From contig JANTFK010000026.1 of assembly GCA_024763595.1 (NCBI GenBank), positions 1 through 15,762 on the forward strand: 15,762 nt of DNA, given 5' to 3'. Shown piece by piece: positions 1 to 7,500 of the stretch. The translations under genes and the position numbers were made by a program. Origin of the DNA: Bacteroidales bacterium (lineage in GTDB: Bacteria; Bacteroidota; Bacteroidia; Bacteroidales; GCA-2748055). Within the stretch, counting starts at the first letter, position 1, and each line of letters opens with the position of its first letter. The notes under the pieces were generated by a model. The model saw nothing but the letters and a program-made list of their open reading frames with translations. It made no database searches and was not told the origin of the DNA.

Positions 1-1
1 G

Positions 2-1357
2 AAGATCAACTCACTCTATGCATTTGCCACCGTGGGACTGAAGAACTTCCTCTATCTGGATGTGACGGCCAGGAATGACTGGTCCTCCACCCTGCCATCG
101 AACAACTGGTCCTACTTCTATCCTTCAGTGGGATTGACCTGGCTCATTACGGACATGCTGGAGAACACTCCGGAATTCCTGACCTTTGCCAAGGTGCGTG
201 CCAGTTATGCAGAGGTGGGTAACGATACCAGTCCCTATGCCATTCATAATACCTACGGTTTCGGCGCAGGCGGCGTTCTGGGTTATGCTTATAGAAGCGG
301 AAGACTTGCAGCTACGGACCTGCTACCTGAAAATACCAAATCAACTGAACTGGGTTTTGATTTAAGGTTCTTCCAGAACCGGGTGGGTATTGACTTTACC
401 TGGTACAAATCCAACACCTTCAATCAGCTGCTCAGTGTTCCCCTTCCCATTGCTTCCGGGTTCTCCAGCAAGCTGATCAATGCCGGAAATATCCAGAACA
501 AGGGGATCGAGGTTATTTTGAACCTGACACCGCTGATGATCGGTGATTTCCGCTGGGACATAACAGCTAACTATGCCATGAATGAGAACCTCTGCGTTGA
601 GCTGACCGAGGATATGGAAGAATATACCACCCGCGGACGGAGCTGGATGACCACGCACAAGGTGGTTGTGGGAGAAAGATTTGACCAGATCTTCACCAAA
701 GGGTTCTTAAGAGAGAATGACGATCCAAATGGAAAAATACTGGTCTTCCCCACTGGCTTGCCGATGATCACAGCCGGACAAACCTTAAGGGGAGGCAGTG
801 CTGCTCCAGACTGGACAGGTGGTCTGAACAACGCCTTCTCATGGAAGGGATTCAACCTGAGTGCCCTGATTGATGTCCGGATGGGTGGCAGGGTTTACTC
901 CTTTACTGAAGCCAACATTACCGCTGACGGTTACTCCGAGGCAACCCTGGAAGGAAGGGATGGTTTTGTGGTCCCGAACTCACTGAAAGATGTGCAGGAC
1001 TACGAGGCCAATCCTGACGGTGATCCCATCTGGGTCGAAAATGACATTTCGGTAACTGCAGAAGCCTACTGGCTGACCTATGGCGGCAGGAACTCACCTA
1101 CAGGTGAACTGTACGGCTATGATGCCTCTTTTGTCCGCCTGCGGGAAGTGCTGCTGGGTTATACATTTAACCTGAATTCGGACGTATTCCAGAGCATCGG
1201 TTTGTCACTTTATGGCAGGAACCTGGGCTTCCTCTACAACGCTTCGGGGATTATCGATCCCGGCATGTCCATGGGTATCGGTAATATTCAGGGGGTTGAA
1301 GGATTTTCACTACCCAGTACCCGGACCTTTGGTTTGAACGCCAGGTTTAAATTTTAA
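2..1357 (+). CDS. SusC/RagA-type TonB-dependent outer-membrane transporter, C-terminal part (5' end outside window)
   Basis: This frame is open from the first bases of the window (the codons before 32 read KINSLYAFAT), so the gene starts upstream and only the last 451 codons are present. GTG at 32 is merely an internal valine codon. The protein would be the outer-membrane beta-barrel that imports oligosaccharides with energy from TonB/ExbBD. Support: alternating amphipathic barrel strands, the SusC-typical DVTARNDWSSTLP segment, the barrel stretch beginning SYAEVGNDTSPY, the late motif FVRLREVLLGYTF, and a C-terminal aromatic residue (ARFKF) as used by the BAM insertion machinery. The plug, TonB box and carboxypeptidase-like N-terminal domain are not in the window. 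A SusD-like gene follows 29 bp downstream, the normal SusCD order. Family assignment is secure; substrate is not visible. Confidence 0.95.
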   Translation, partial: KINSLYAFATVGLKNFLYLDVTARNDWSSTLPSNNWSYFYPSVGLTWLITDMLENTPEFLTFAKVRASYAEVGNDTSPYAIHNTYGFGAGGVLGYAYRSGRLAATDLLPENTKSTELGFDLRFFQNRVGIDFTWYKSNTFNQLLSVPLPIASGFSSKLINAGNIQNKGIEVILNLTPLMIGDFRWDITANYAMNENLCVELTEDMEEYTTRGRSWMTTHKVVVGERFDQIFTKGFLRENDDPNGKILVFPTGLPMITAGQTLRGGSAAPDWTGGLNNAFSWKGFNLSALIDVRMGGRVYSFTEANITADGYSEATLEGRDGFVVPNSLKDVQDYEANPDGDPIWVENDISVTAEAYWLTYGGRNSPTGELYGYDASFVRLREVLLGYTFNLNSDVFQSIGLSLYGRNLGFLYNASGIIDPGMSMGIGNIQGVEGFSLPSTRTFGLNARFKF

Positions 1358-1386
1358 TTAAAGGAAGAACCAAAAAAAATTGATAT

Positions 1387-2943
1387 ATGAAGACAATTAA
1401 AATATTAAGTTTTGCATTGGGCGTTCTCCTGGCAACATCCGTATTCCATGGATGTACAGAAGACTTTGAGGAGATCAATACAAATCAAAGGGCCCTTACG
1501 GAACTGGATGCGGCTATGCTGGGTAATCTCTTTGGACGTGTTCAGTATGTGAGTTACTTTATTAATTATCACCAGACACCGCAAACCCTGTTTGCAGATT
1601 ATTACACCCAGTATACCATGAATATCCAGAATGCGTTCCCTTCCGACAGGTATGTGATGGTAGGGGGCTGGCAAAATGGTTGCTGGCGTCAATTCTATGG
1701 CGGTGTTGCCGGTAATCTCGGTGTACTGCTGGATGAAACCGACCCTGCCGAGTATCCCGACAGGGCTGCAATGAATGCTATCGCACAGATCTGGCGTATT
1801 ATCACCTATGAACGGATGTCCTGTTACTGGGGACCCATTCCGTTTTCCGAGGTGAATAATGGCGAGACATCGGTTCCTTATGACAAGCAGGAAGATCTTT
1901 ATAAGAATTATTTCTTCCCCCTACTGGATGAGGCACTGGCCATACTCAATGCCAACAAGGGCGGAAATGCATTTGGTGAGAATGACCAGGTATTCGGAGG
2001 AGAGATCGATAAATGGATCACATTCGGTAATACGTTGCGGTTGAGGCTGGCCATGCGTGTATCCGATGTAGAACCTGCCCTGGCACAGCAGCAGGCCGAG
2101 AAAGCGGTGGCTGACGGGGTAATGGAGAGCAATGAAGATGATGCCCTTTTCCAGTGCACGGCCAACTCCAGGCATAACATGCCACGGATGCTTCCATGGG
2201 CCGAGTTCCGGATGAGCGCTACCATGGAGAGTATCTTGCAGGGTTATCAGGATCCCCGCATGGGGCTGATGTACCAACCGGCCGTTGCTGACGGAGTATA
2301 CAGGGGGGCCCGCAATGGTTACAGCATAGAATCGCTGGGTACCATTGGGAAGCTTTTCCCGGATAGTCTTTCAGATTACGGTCCCAGGTATGTGCCGGTT
2401 TCTCAACAGGACATTCTTCCCTATGAGATCATGTGGTCTCCGGAAGCCTGGTTCCTCAGGGCTGAAGGTGTCCTGAAAGGATGGAACATGAATACAACGG
2501 CAGAGGAGGCTTATAACAAGGGAATTGAAATGAGCTTTGGCTACTGGACCGCCTGGGGTATGGATATGGGACTGCTGGCAGATTATCAGCAAAGTACCAA
2601 TGTGCCTGTTTCCACCTGGGATGCACCTGAACCGATATCAACCGTTCCGGTCAAGTTTGGTACAGATCCGGAGGTTCAACTGGAACAGATCCATATCCAG
2701 AAATGGCTCGGACTCTGGCCCGACGGATGGGAATCCTATGCAGATCAGCGCAGGGCAGAACTACCGAAGAGGTATCCAATCATGGTGTCAGAGAATCCCA
2801 ATGTGCCCGCGGATAAAATACCGCGCAGGTTACCGTTTGTAAACAGTGAATATGAGCAAAATGCAGCAGCTGTTGAAGCGGCTATTGGCCTGCTTGGAGG
2901 ACCTGATAATGCGGCCACACGGCTCTGGTGGGATCCCAAGTAA
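1387..2943 (+). CDS. SusD/RagB-like surface glycan-binding lipoprotein (SusD-like_2 type)
   Basis: This 518-residue protein begins with a lipoprotein signal peptide: KTIK, a hydrophobic stretch, then HGC with Cys23 as lipidation site. The residues after the cysteine (TEDFEE) are acidic, which matches the Bacteroidetes lipoprotein export signal for the cell surface. The N-terminal FEEINTN motif and the mostly helical, TPR-like body (for example WRIITYERMSCYWGPIPFSE, then GGEIDKWITFGNTLRLRLAM) are typical of the SusD-like_2 group of SusD/RagB proteins. The late W-P-D-GWESYADQRR segment also fits. Such proteins sit as a lid over the SusC barrel and bind the glycan to be imported. It follows the SusC gene by 29 bp, so the two form an operon, and a terminator lies about 35 bp after the stop. 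No strong Shine-Dalgarno sequence precedes the ATG, as is usual in Bacteroidetes. Confidence 0.95.
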   Translation: MKTIKILSFALGVLLATSVFHGCTEDFEEINTNQRALTELDAAMLGNLFGRVQYVSYFINYHQTPQTLFADYYTQYTMNIQNAFPSDRYVMVGGWQNGCWRQFYGGVAGNLGVLLDETDPAEYPDRAAMNAIAQIWRIITYERMSCYWGPIPFSEVNNGETSVPYDKQEDLYKNYFFPLLDEALAILNANKGGNAFGENDQVFGGEIDKWITFGNTLRLRLAMRVSDVEPALAQQQAEKAVADGVMESNEDDALFQCTANSRHNMPRMLPWAEFRMSATMESILQGYQDPRMGLMYQPAVADGVYRGARNGYSIESLGTIGKLFPDSLSDYGPRYVPVSQQDILPYEIMWSPEAWFLRAEGVLKGWNMNTTAEEAYNKGIEMSFGYWTAWGMDMGLLADYQQSTNVPVSTWDAPEPISTVPVKFGTDPEVQLEQIHIQKWLGLWPDGWESYADQRRAELPKRYPIMVSENPNVPADKIPRRLPFVNSEYEQNAAAVEAAIGLLGGPDNAATRLWWDPK

Positions 2944-2970
2944 TCGTATACACAAATTCATTTAATATTC

Positions 2971-3006
2971 AAAAAGGAGGGTGTCTCAAAAAGGCACCCT
3001 CTTTTT
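2971..3006 (+). terminator. Hairpin terminator after the susCD-like operon; also resembles an IS terminal repeat
   Basis: GAGGGTGTC (2977-2985) pairs with GGCACCCTC (2993-3001) in a 9-bp stem with one G-T wobble and the loop TCAAAAA. Five A bases lie before the stem and five T bases after it, so it could stop transcription from both sides. The outer part, GAGGGTGTCTCAAAA, resembles the inverted sequence ending at 3481, so the hairpin may have arrived with a mobile element. Confidence 0.8.
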
Positions 3007-3114
3007 CGTTATACCTGTTCGTCGCTTAAAATCTTTACTCTGTAAACATTTATAGGCTTCCTCACAGGTATCACTTTCAAAGAGGTGCTTTTGCACAGCC
3101 TCCTCAATTTTCAT
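2986..3114 (-). pseudogene. Truncated transposase-like N-terminal fragment (42 codons)
   Basis: On the minus strand ATG at 3114 opens a 42-codon frame (MKIEEAVQKHLF..., ending FKRRTGITKKRVPF) that stops at 2986 inside the terminator hairpin. The region FKRRTGITKK resembles the start of helix-turn-helix DNA-binding segments in IS5- or IS4-type transposases, from memory of those families. The frame is cut exactly where the hairpin begins. A second partial copy of the same peptide (KRRAGMTKKR) is found on the minus strand at about 3480-3510. The differences between the two copies fall in a pattern compatible with former coding sequence. The family assignment is tentative, and the fragment could also be a dispersed intergenic repeat that happens to be open. 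Confidence 0.35.
3000..3032 (+). repeat. Imperfect 33-bp direct repeat, copy 1 (copy 2 at 3480-3512)
   Basis: The 33 bases after the first hairpin stem, beginning CTCTTTTTCGTTATACC, recur at 3480-3512 (CTCTTTTTCGTCATACC...) with 28 of 33 identical positions and the same orientation. In both places the repeat directly abuts a terminator-like hairpin. Copy 2 overlaps the last codons of the lipoprotein gene that ends at 3506. Confidence 0.7.
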
Positions 3115-3146
3115 GGATTGATAACTAGGGAGTTGGTGTTAATAAA

Positions 3147-3168
3147 GAAGGGGGATGCCTCCCCCTTC
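3147..3168. repeat. Perfect GC-rich hairpin (9-bp stem, 4-base loop)
   Basis: GAAGGGGGA (3147-3155) and TCCCCCTTC (3160-3168) are exact inverse complements around the loop TGCC. No T-run follows on either strand, so it is not a classical terminator. It lies next to a second perfect hairpin and upstream of a possible transposase start at 3197. Confidence 0.75.
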
Positions 3169-3172
3169 AAAG

Positions 3173-3196
3173 ACTTCAAGTCGTGTAACTTGAAGT
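3173..3196. repeat. Second perfect hairpin (9-bp stem, 6-base loop)
   Basis: ACTTCAAGT (3173-3181) and ACTTGAAGT (3188-3196) are exact inverse complements around the loop CGTGTA. It starts five bases after the preceding hairpin and ends at the base before ATG 3197. It could be a leader structure of the inserted element, for instance limiting transposase expression, but that role is inference. Confidence 0.7.
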
Positions 3197-3396
3197 ATGC
3201 AAAATATTATAAAATCAAAGTTAGTCTTTAAGGACTACAATATAGAAGCCAGAGACCGGCAGATGTGGAAGCCGTGCTTGGTAATGTAAAATACAATCAT
3301 GGCTTTACGCGATTTTTGCTCAGGGGCCAAGATAAGACAGCAATCGAGGCTGGTTTAATCTCTTTTCTTAATCCAAAATCACCCATCTCATGCTAA
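3197..3396 (+). pseudogene. Internally deleted IS1182-type transposase remnant
   Basis: From ATG at 3197 one frame reads MQNIIKSKLVFKDYN, resembling the start of IS1182-family transposases (a short basic stretch followed by F-K-x-Y-N). After an apparent large internal deletion and a change of frame, the stretch from about 3241 to the stop at 3394-3396 reads RPADVEAVLGNVKYNHGF, then TRFLLRG and AIEAGLIS. This closely resembles the conserved C-terminus of IS1182-type DDE transposases (x-D-V-E-x-V-F-G-N-I-K-x-N-x-G-F-x-R-F-x-L-R-G). The frame with the C-terminal part has a stop at 3229-3231. Most of the roughly 450-residue enzyme, including its catalytic core, is missing. The C-terminal match is the stronger half of the claim; the N-terminal match is short. 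Confidence 0.7.
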
Positions 3397-3441
3397 TCCT
3401 TGAAAAAATCCGGGAAATCCCAGATCAATGAAAATCTATAT

Positions 3442-3486
3442 AAAAAAGAAACCGCCTCATAATGACTTATGAGACGGCCTCTTTTT
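3442..3486 (-). terminator. Hairpin terminator downstream of the 3506-4267 lipoprotein gene
   Basis: CCG-C-CTCATAA (3452-3462) pairs with TTATGAG-A-CGG (3467-3477) around the loop TGAC, with one C/A mismatch. Read on the minus strand it is followed by a T-rich tract (complement of 3442-3450), correctly placed 24 bp after the minus-strand stop codon. On the plus strand it is followed by CCTC and five T bases, so it may act in both directions. Confidence 0.75.
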
Positions 3487-3505
3487 CGTCATACCCGCTC
3501 GTCGT

Positions 3506-4267
3506 TTATAAGCGGTCGATTAAGTCGAGATAATCGTGCCTGATCTTGCGGGAAGATGTACTGTCAATAACAGCCTGCAATTCCAGTTTCAGTTTGTCTG
3601 AAGCAGCCTTATCGAACCAATCCATATTTCTTTTTACTGCGACTGAAATACTGTCAGTGAGCAGTTCCAGTTCCTTTTCACTATAACGGGAGGTATATTT
3701 CTGCTGATTCAATACATCCTGTAAACCAACCAGATATAAACTCTGGATAGATTCATAACCAGCAGCCATCCTTTTATCGGCCGGAACATCCGATTGATTG
3801 ATCTCCTGGCCCAGGTCAATCATTTTCTGGGACACGCTCAACCCAAAGATCCATATTTCAACCAGCTCGGGATAATAATATTGTTCCTTCATCAGGACAT
3901 TGGTATAGAGATCAGCTAAATCAGTGTAAACATTCAGAAATCCCTGCAGCCGGTGTGCTTTTTCATACAGCGGCAGTGAATCATCCTGCAAAAATGACAT
4001 ATTTTCGAGACTGATCATCCGGTAAAAAAGTGCACTGGATCTTCGACTGCTTTTGGTGGGCAATGCAAATGGTTGTTCATTTTTTAGTTCTGTGAGCACC
4101 ATATTTGACATGATAAAATCCTGAAGGTTCCAGACCTTGCCCGGATCTTTCACCCCAAGCTCCCGGTACGCTTCCAGCGTTAAAGAATGATCTGTCTTAC
4201 GGGACCTGTTACAGGTGCACAGGAAAAAAGGAAGAATCAGGACAAGTAAAAGATATGTTCGCTTCAT
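3506..4267 (-). CDS. Lipoprotein of unknown function
   Basis: I do not recognise this 253-residue protein. It starts MKRTYLLLVLILPFFLCTC, a signal peptide ending at a lipobox with Cys19 (or Cys17) as likely lipidation site, so it should be anchored in a membrane facing the periplasm. The mature part is rich in charged and leucine residues and looks largely alpha-helical, with repeated helices around residues 90-150 (LQGFLNVYTDLADLYTNVLM, then the tyrosine-rich EQYYYPELVEIWIFG) and 180-245. No catalytic motif or repeat is obvious. It is transcribed alone and divergently from the VCBS lipoprotein gene, with 262 bp between the starts, and ends at a terminator. The surrounding DNA is more AT-rich than the flanking operons, so it may belong to an inserted segment. 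No Shine-Dalgarno sequence precedes the ATG at 4267. Confidence 0.8.
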   Translation of the reverse strand: MKRTYLLLVLILPFFLCTCNRSRKTDHSLTLEAYRELGVKDPGKVWNLQDFIMSNMVLTELKNEQPFALPTKSSRRSSALFYRMISLENMSFLQDDSLPLYEKAHRLQGFLNVYTDLADLYTNVLMKEQYYYPELVEIWIFGLSVSQKMIDLGQEINQSDVPADKRMAAGYESIQSLYLVGLQDVLNQQKYTSRYSEKELELLTDSISVAVKRNMDWFDKAASDKLKLELQAVIDSTSSRKIRHDYLDLIDRL

Positions 4268-4420
4268 TATTATATAAGTTTTTGGTATAATCAGAATATG
4301 CAGGCGAAAATAAAAAAATTTAACAATTACTCAGAACGATCCGGTGAACAACTTACCAGGAATGAGTGGCGAAGGTAAGATATTTAGCTTATTTTTTTGT
4401 ATTATAGTCTTGAATTACGC

Positions 4421-4520
4421 GAGTGTATTAGCTCCGCTGAGCTCGCAGGCCTGGCTCCCCGTAGCTCTGCTGCGGGAGTAGTGAGCACGTTAGCTCCGGG
4501 AGTTTCAATACCTCCCGGCC
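4421..4520. repeat. Cluster of three palindromes in front of the VCBS lipoprotein gene
   Basis: Within 100 bases three stems occur. AGCTC-CGCT-GAGCT is at 4430-4443. CTCCC (4455-4459) pairs with GGGAG (4474-4478), extendable by a bulged G-C pair. CCGGGAG (4496-4502) pairs exactly with CTCCCGG (4512-4518) around a 9-base loop. The block is GC-rich while the DNA before it (4268-4420) is AT-rich. The last stem ends only 11 bases before the ATG at 4530. TTAGCTCCG occurs twice (from 4428 and from 4490). It looks like a REP-type intergenic repeat or a structured 5' leader. No tRNA-like or known riboswitch fold was recognised. Confidence 0.55.
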
Positions 4521-4529
4521 AGTTCTTCT

Positions 4530-7500
4530 ATGAAACACAGTTGCACAACCATATTGATAACGCTGTTGATGCTGATGTCGTGTGAGCGCGGGCAACAACA
4601 ATTTACCCTGCTTTCACACAAGCGAACAGGGATCACCTTCCGCAATACCATTCAGGAAACAGAGGAGTTCAATCATCTTGCATACAGCTATTTGTATAAC
4701 GGGGCCGGGGTAGCCACCGGGGATATCAATAATGACGGCCTGCCCGATATCTACTTCACCGGCAACCTGGTTAAGAGCCGCCTCTATCTGAACAGGGGCC
4801 ATTTCCGCTTCAGGGATATTTCCGCAGAAGCTGGGGTATCTGCAGCTGACACATGGAACAATGGGGCCTCCATGGCCGATGTGAACGGGGATGGCTTCCT
4901 GGATATCTATGTATGCAGCTCCACGGACGGGCGCCCCAGATACCGGAAAAATAAACTCTTTATCAATAACGGCGATCTTACTTTCACTGACAGGGCCGCA
5001 GCATATGGTCTGGATGACCCGGCCTATTCCACCCACAGCGCTTTTCTGGACTATGACAAGGATGGCGACCTGGACCTCTTTGTGATCAATCATTCCGTGG
5101 ACAAATATGCCATGTTCACGCAGGACTCACCCGAACACAAAAAGGAGCACGCTCCCCAGTATGGCCATAAACTCTACCGGAACGACGGTGAGCATTTTAC
5201 AGAAGTAACCAGGGAAGCGGGGATCCTGTCGAACGTGATCAATTTCGGCCTCGGTATTGCTGTATCGGATTTCAATAACGACCACTGGCCCGATATCTAT
5301 ATCTGTAACGACTTCTACGAACAGGATTATTTTTATATCAACCAGCAGAACGGCACATTTTCAGAACAACTGGACCGCTTCTTCGGTCATGTCTCCTTCT
5401 CTTCCATGGGCAATGATGCCGCAGATTTCAATAATGACGGGGATATCGATCTCCTTACCCTGGATATGCTTCCTGAAGAGAACAAAGAGCAAAAACTGGT
5501 AGAGGGGCCGCACAATTATGAAAGGTTCAGCAAGCTGGAAACATGGGGTTTTTATCATCAGACTACCCGCAATATGCTGCAGATGAATTGTAACGGGGAA
5601 CATTTTATCGAGATCGGACAATACGCAGGCATTTTCAGCACCAACTGGAGCTGGTCGCCCTTGCTCTGCGATTTTGACAACGACGGGTTGAAGGATCTCT
5701 TTATCAGCAACGGTTATGGCAAAAACAATACCCATATGGATGCCCTGATGATGATTGTTAAGGATATGCAGCATCAGCAAAGGGGCGGAGAGGGAATGAC
5801 CAATATGGAAGTGATCGATCAGATCCCGGCCACCATCCTGAAGAACTATTTGTTCAGGAACAACGGGGATAGCACCTTTTCCAATGTGGGCGTGGAATGG
5901 GGCTTCGATCAGGTATCCCTTTCCAACGGGGCAGCATATGCCGACCTGGATAATGACGGGGATATGGACCTGGTGGTAAACAATATCAACGAATATGCCT
6001 ATATCTTCCGGAACAATGCTGACAGGCTTACGGGGAACCACTACCTCAGGATCAAGCTGGAAGGAAGCGGCATGAACACCGGGGGGATCGGCGCACGGAT
6101 CGATGTGACCTGCGGAAAACGGGTATTTACCCAGGAATCCAGCCCTTCCCGGGGCTACATGTCCACCGTGGATCAGACACTGGTTTTCGGACTGGGAGAT
6201 GCATCGATGGTTGATCAATTGACGATTACCTGGCCCGATATGCGGTCCCAGACCCTCAGGAATGTAGCGGTGGACCGGACCCTGACACTTCACAACGGGG
6301 ATGCCACTCCGCTGCAAAGCACACCGCCGCCGGATCAACAAACGATTTTCCATCCCTGTTCCGGCCCCAAACCCTTGAACTACCTGCACAGGGAACTTCC
6401 CTTTAACGAATTCAAAGAACAACCGCTGTTGCCCTGGCTGCTTTCCACCGGGGGACCGCGTATAACCAGCGGGGATGTGAACGGGGACGGGCTGGATGAT
6501 CTCTTTATCGGGGGAGCACGAAGCTTTCCCGGAAGGTTGTTCCTGCAACAGCAGGATGGCACATTCAAAACCAGGAATCTGACCTGCTTTGAAGCGGACA
6601 GGGAGAGCGAAGATATGGATGTCCTGTTTGTGGATGTGGACGGGGACGGGGACAGGGACCTCTATGTAGTAAGCGGAGGAAACGAACATCCCCGGGGTTC
6701 CGCAGCCCTCCGGGACCGCCTCTATCTGAATAACGGGAAGGGATATTATTCCAGGGCAGAAGGATACCTGCCGGAAATGTTTTCCAGCGGTTCCTGTGTG
6801 AAAGCTGCAGATATGGATGGTGACGGGGATACGGATTTGTTTGTGGGGGGCAGGCTCACACCCGGGCTCTACCCCACGGCTCCCAGGAGTTACCTGCTGG
6901 AGAATGACGGATCAGGCCGTTTTCGGGATATAACCGGAGAAATGAACCCGGAACTGCTCAGGCCCGGGTTGGTCACCGATGCTGTTTGGTCCGATTTTAA
7001 TGGTGACCGGAAACCGGACCTGATTCTGGTGGGTGAATGGATGCCGGTAAGACTATTCGCAAACAGCGGACCGGGTATGAAGGAGGTGGAAAAGCAGGCA
7101 TGGATGGAGCAGTCCTGCGGTTGGTGGAACACCATCGAATCGGGCGACTTCGACCGGGACGGAGATCCCGATTTTATACTGGGAAACATGGGAAAGAATT
7201 TCCAGATCAAACCAACTCCCGGTGAGCCGGCCAGGATCTATGCCTCAGACTTTGACCATAACGGTTCCCTGGATGCAATCATGTGTTCCTATATCAAGGG
7301 AAAGAACTATCCCATCTATTCAAAAGATGACCTGGAAGCACAAATTCCGGATATCCATAAGCATTACGGTGATTACGCTTCATTTGCCGACCAGACCATT
7401 TCAGATATCATTCCGCAGGAGCTGCTCGATAATGCCCTGGTGCTACAGGTCAACCATCCCGGCTCAGCCTACCTGGAAAACCTGGGCAACAACCGTTTCG

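Larger units (their letters stand above)
2977..3481. mobile_element. Probable relic of an IS1182-type insertion sequence (about 505 bp)
   Basis: The left boundary reads GAGGGTGTCTCAAAA on the plus strand from 2977. The right boundary, read on the minus strand from 3481, is GAGGCCGTCTCATAA. They match at 12 of 15 positions in inverted orientation, as expected of terminal inverted repeats. Between them lies a transposase remnant of the IS1182 type. The element is far too short to be active, and the presence of a different transposase-like fragment at 2986-3114 suggests nested or repeated insertions. No clear target-site duplication was found. The boundaries are therefore provisional. Confidence 0.5.

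Noticed and set aside
3000..3512. The 33-bp direct repeat as a target-site duplication of the IS relic
   Set aside because: Target duplications of insertion sequences are usually under 15 bp, and copy 1 lies inside the proposed element, not outside its left end.
4396..4412. TTTG and TAGTCTTG as a Bacteroidetes -33/-7 promoter
   Set aside because: The two boxes are only five bases apart instead of about 20 and the -7 box has a mismatch, so it was not called.
4421..4520. tRNA or riboswitch in the palindrome cluster
   Set aside because: The stems do not form a cloverleaf, no T-loop motif is present, and no conserved riboswitch core was recognised.
4397..4585. 62-codon plus-strand open frame in front of the VCBS gene
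   Set aside because: It runs through the palindrome cluster and into the VCBS gene in another frame; its composition reflects the inverted repeats, and it has no recognisable protein features.
5361..6689. Long minus-strand open frame (442 codons) inside the VCBS lipoprotein gene
   Set aside because: It lies antisense to a gene with unmistakable domain structure. Its translation is rich in Val, Ile, Pro and His without domain motifs, as expected from the repeated GAT/GAC-rich plus-strand codons.
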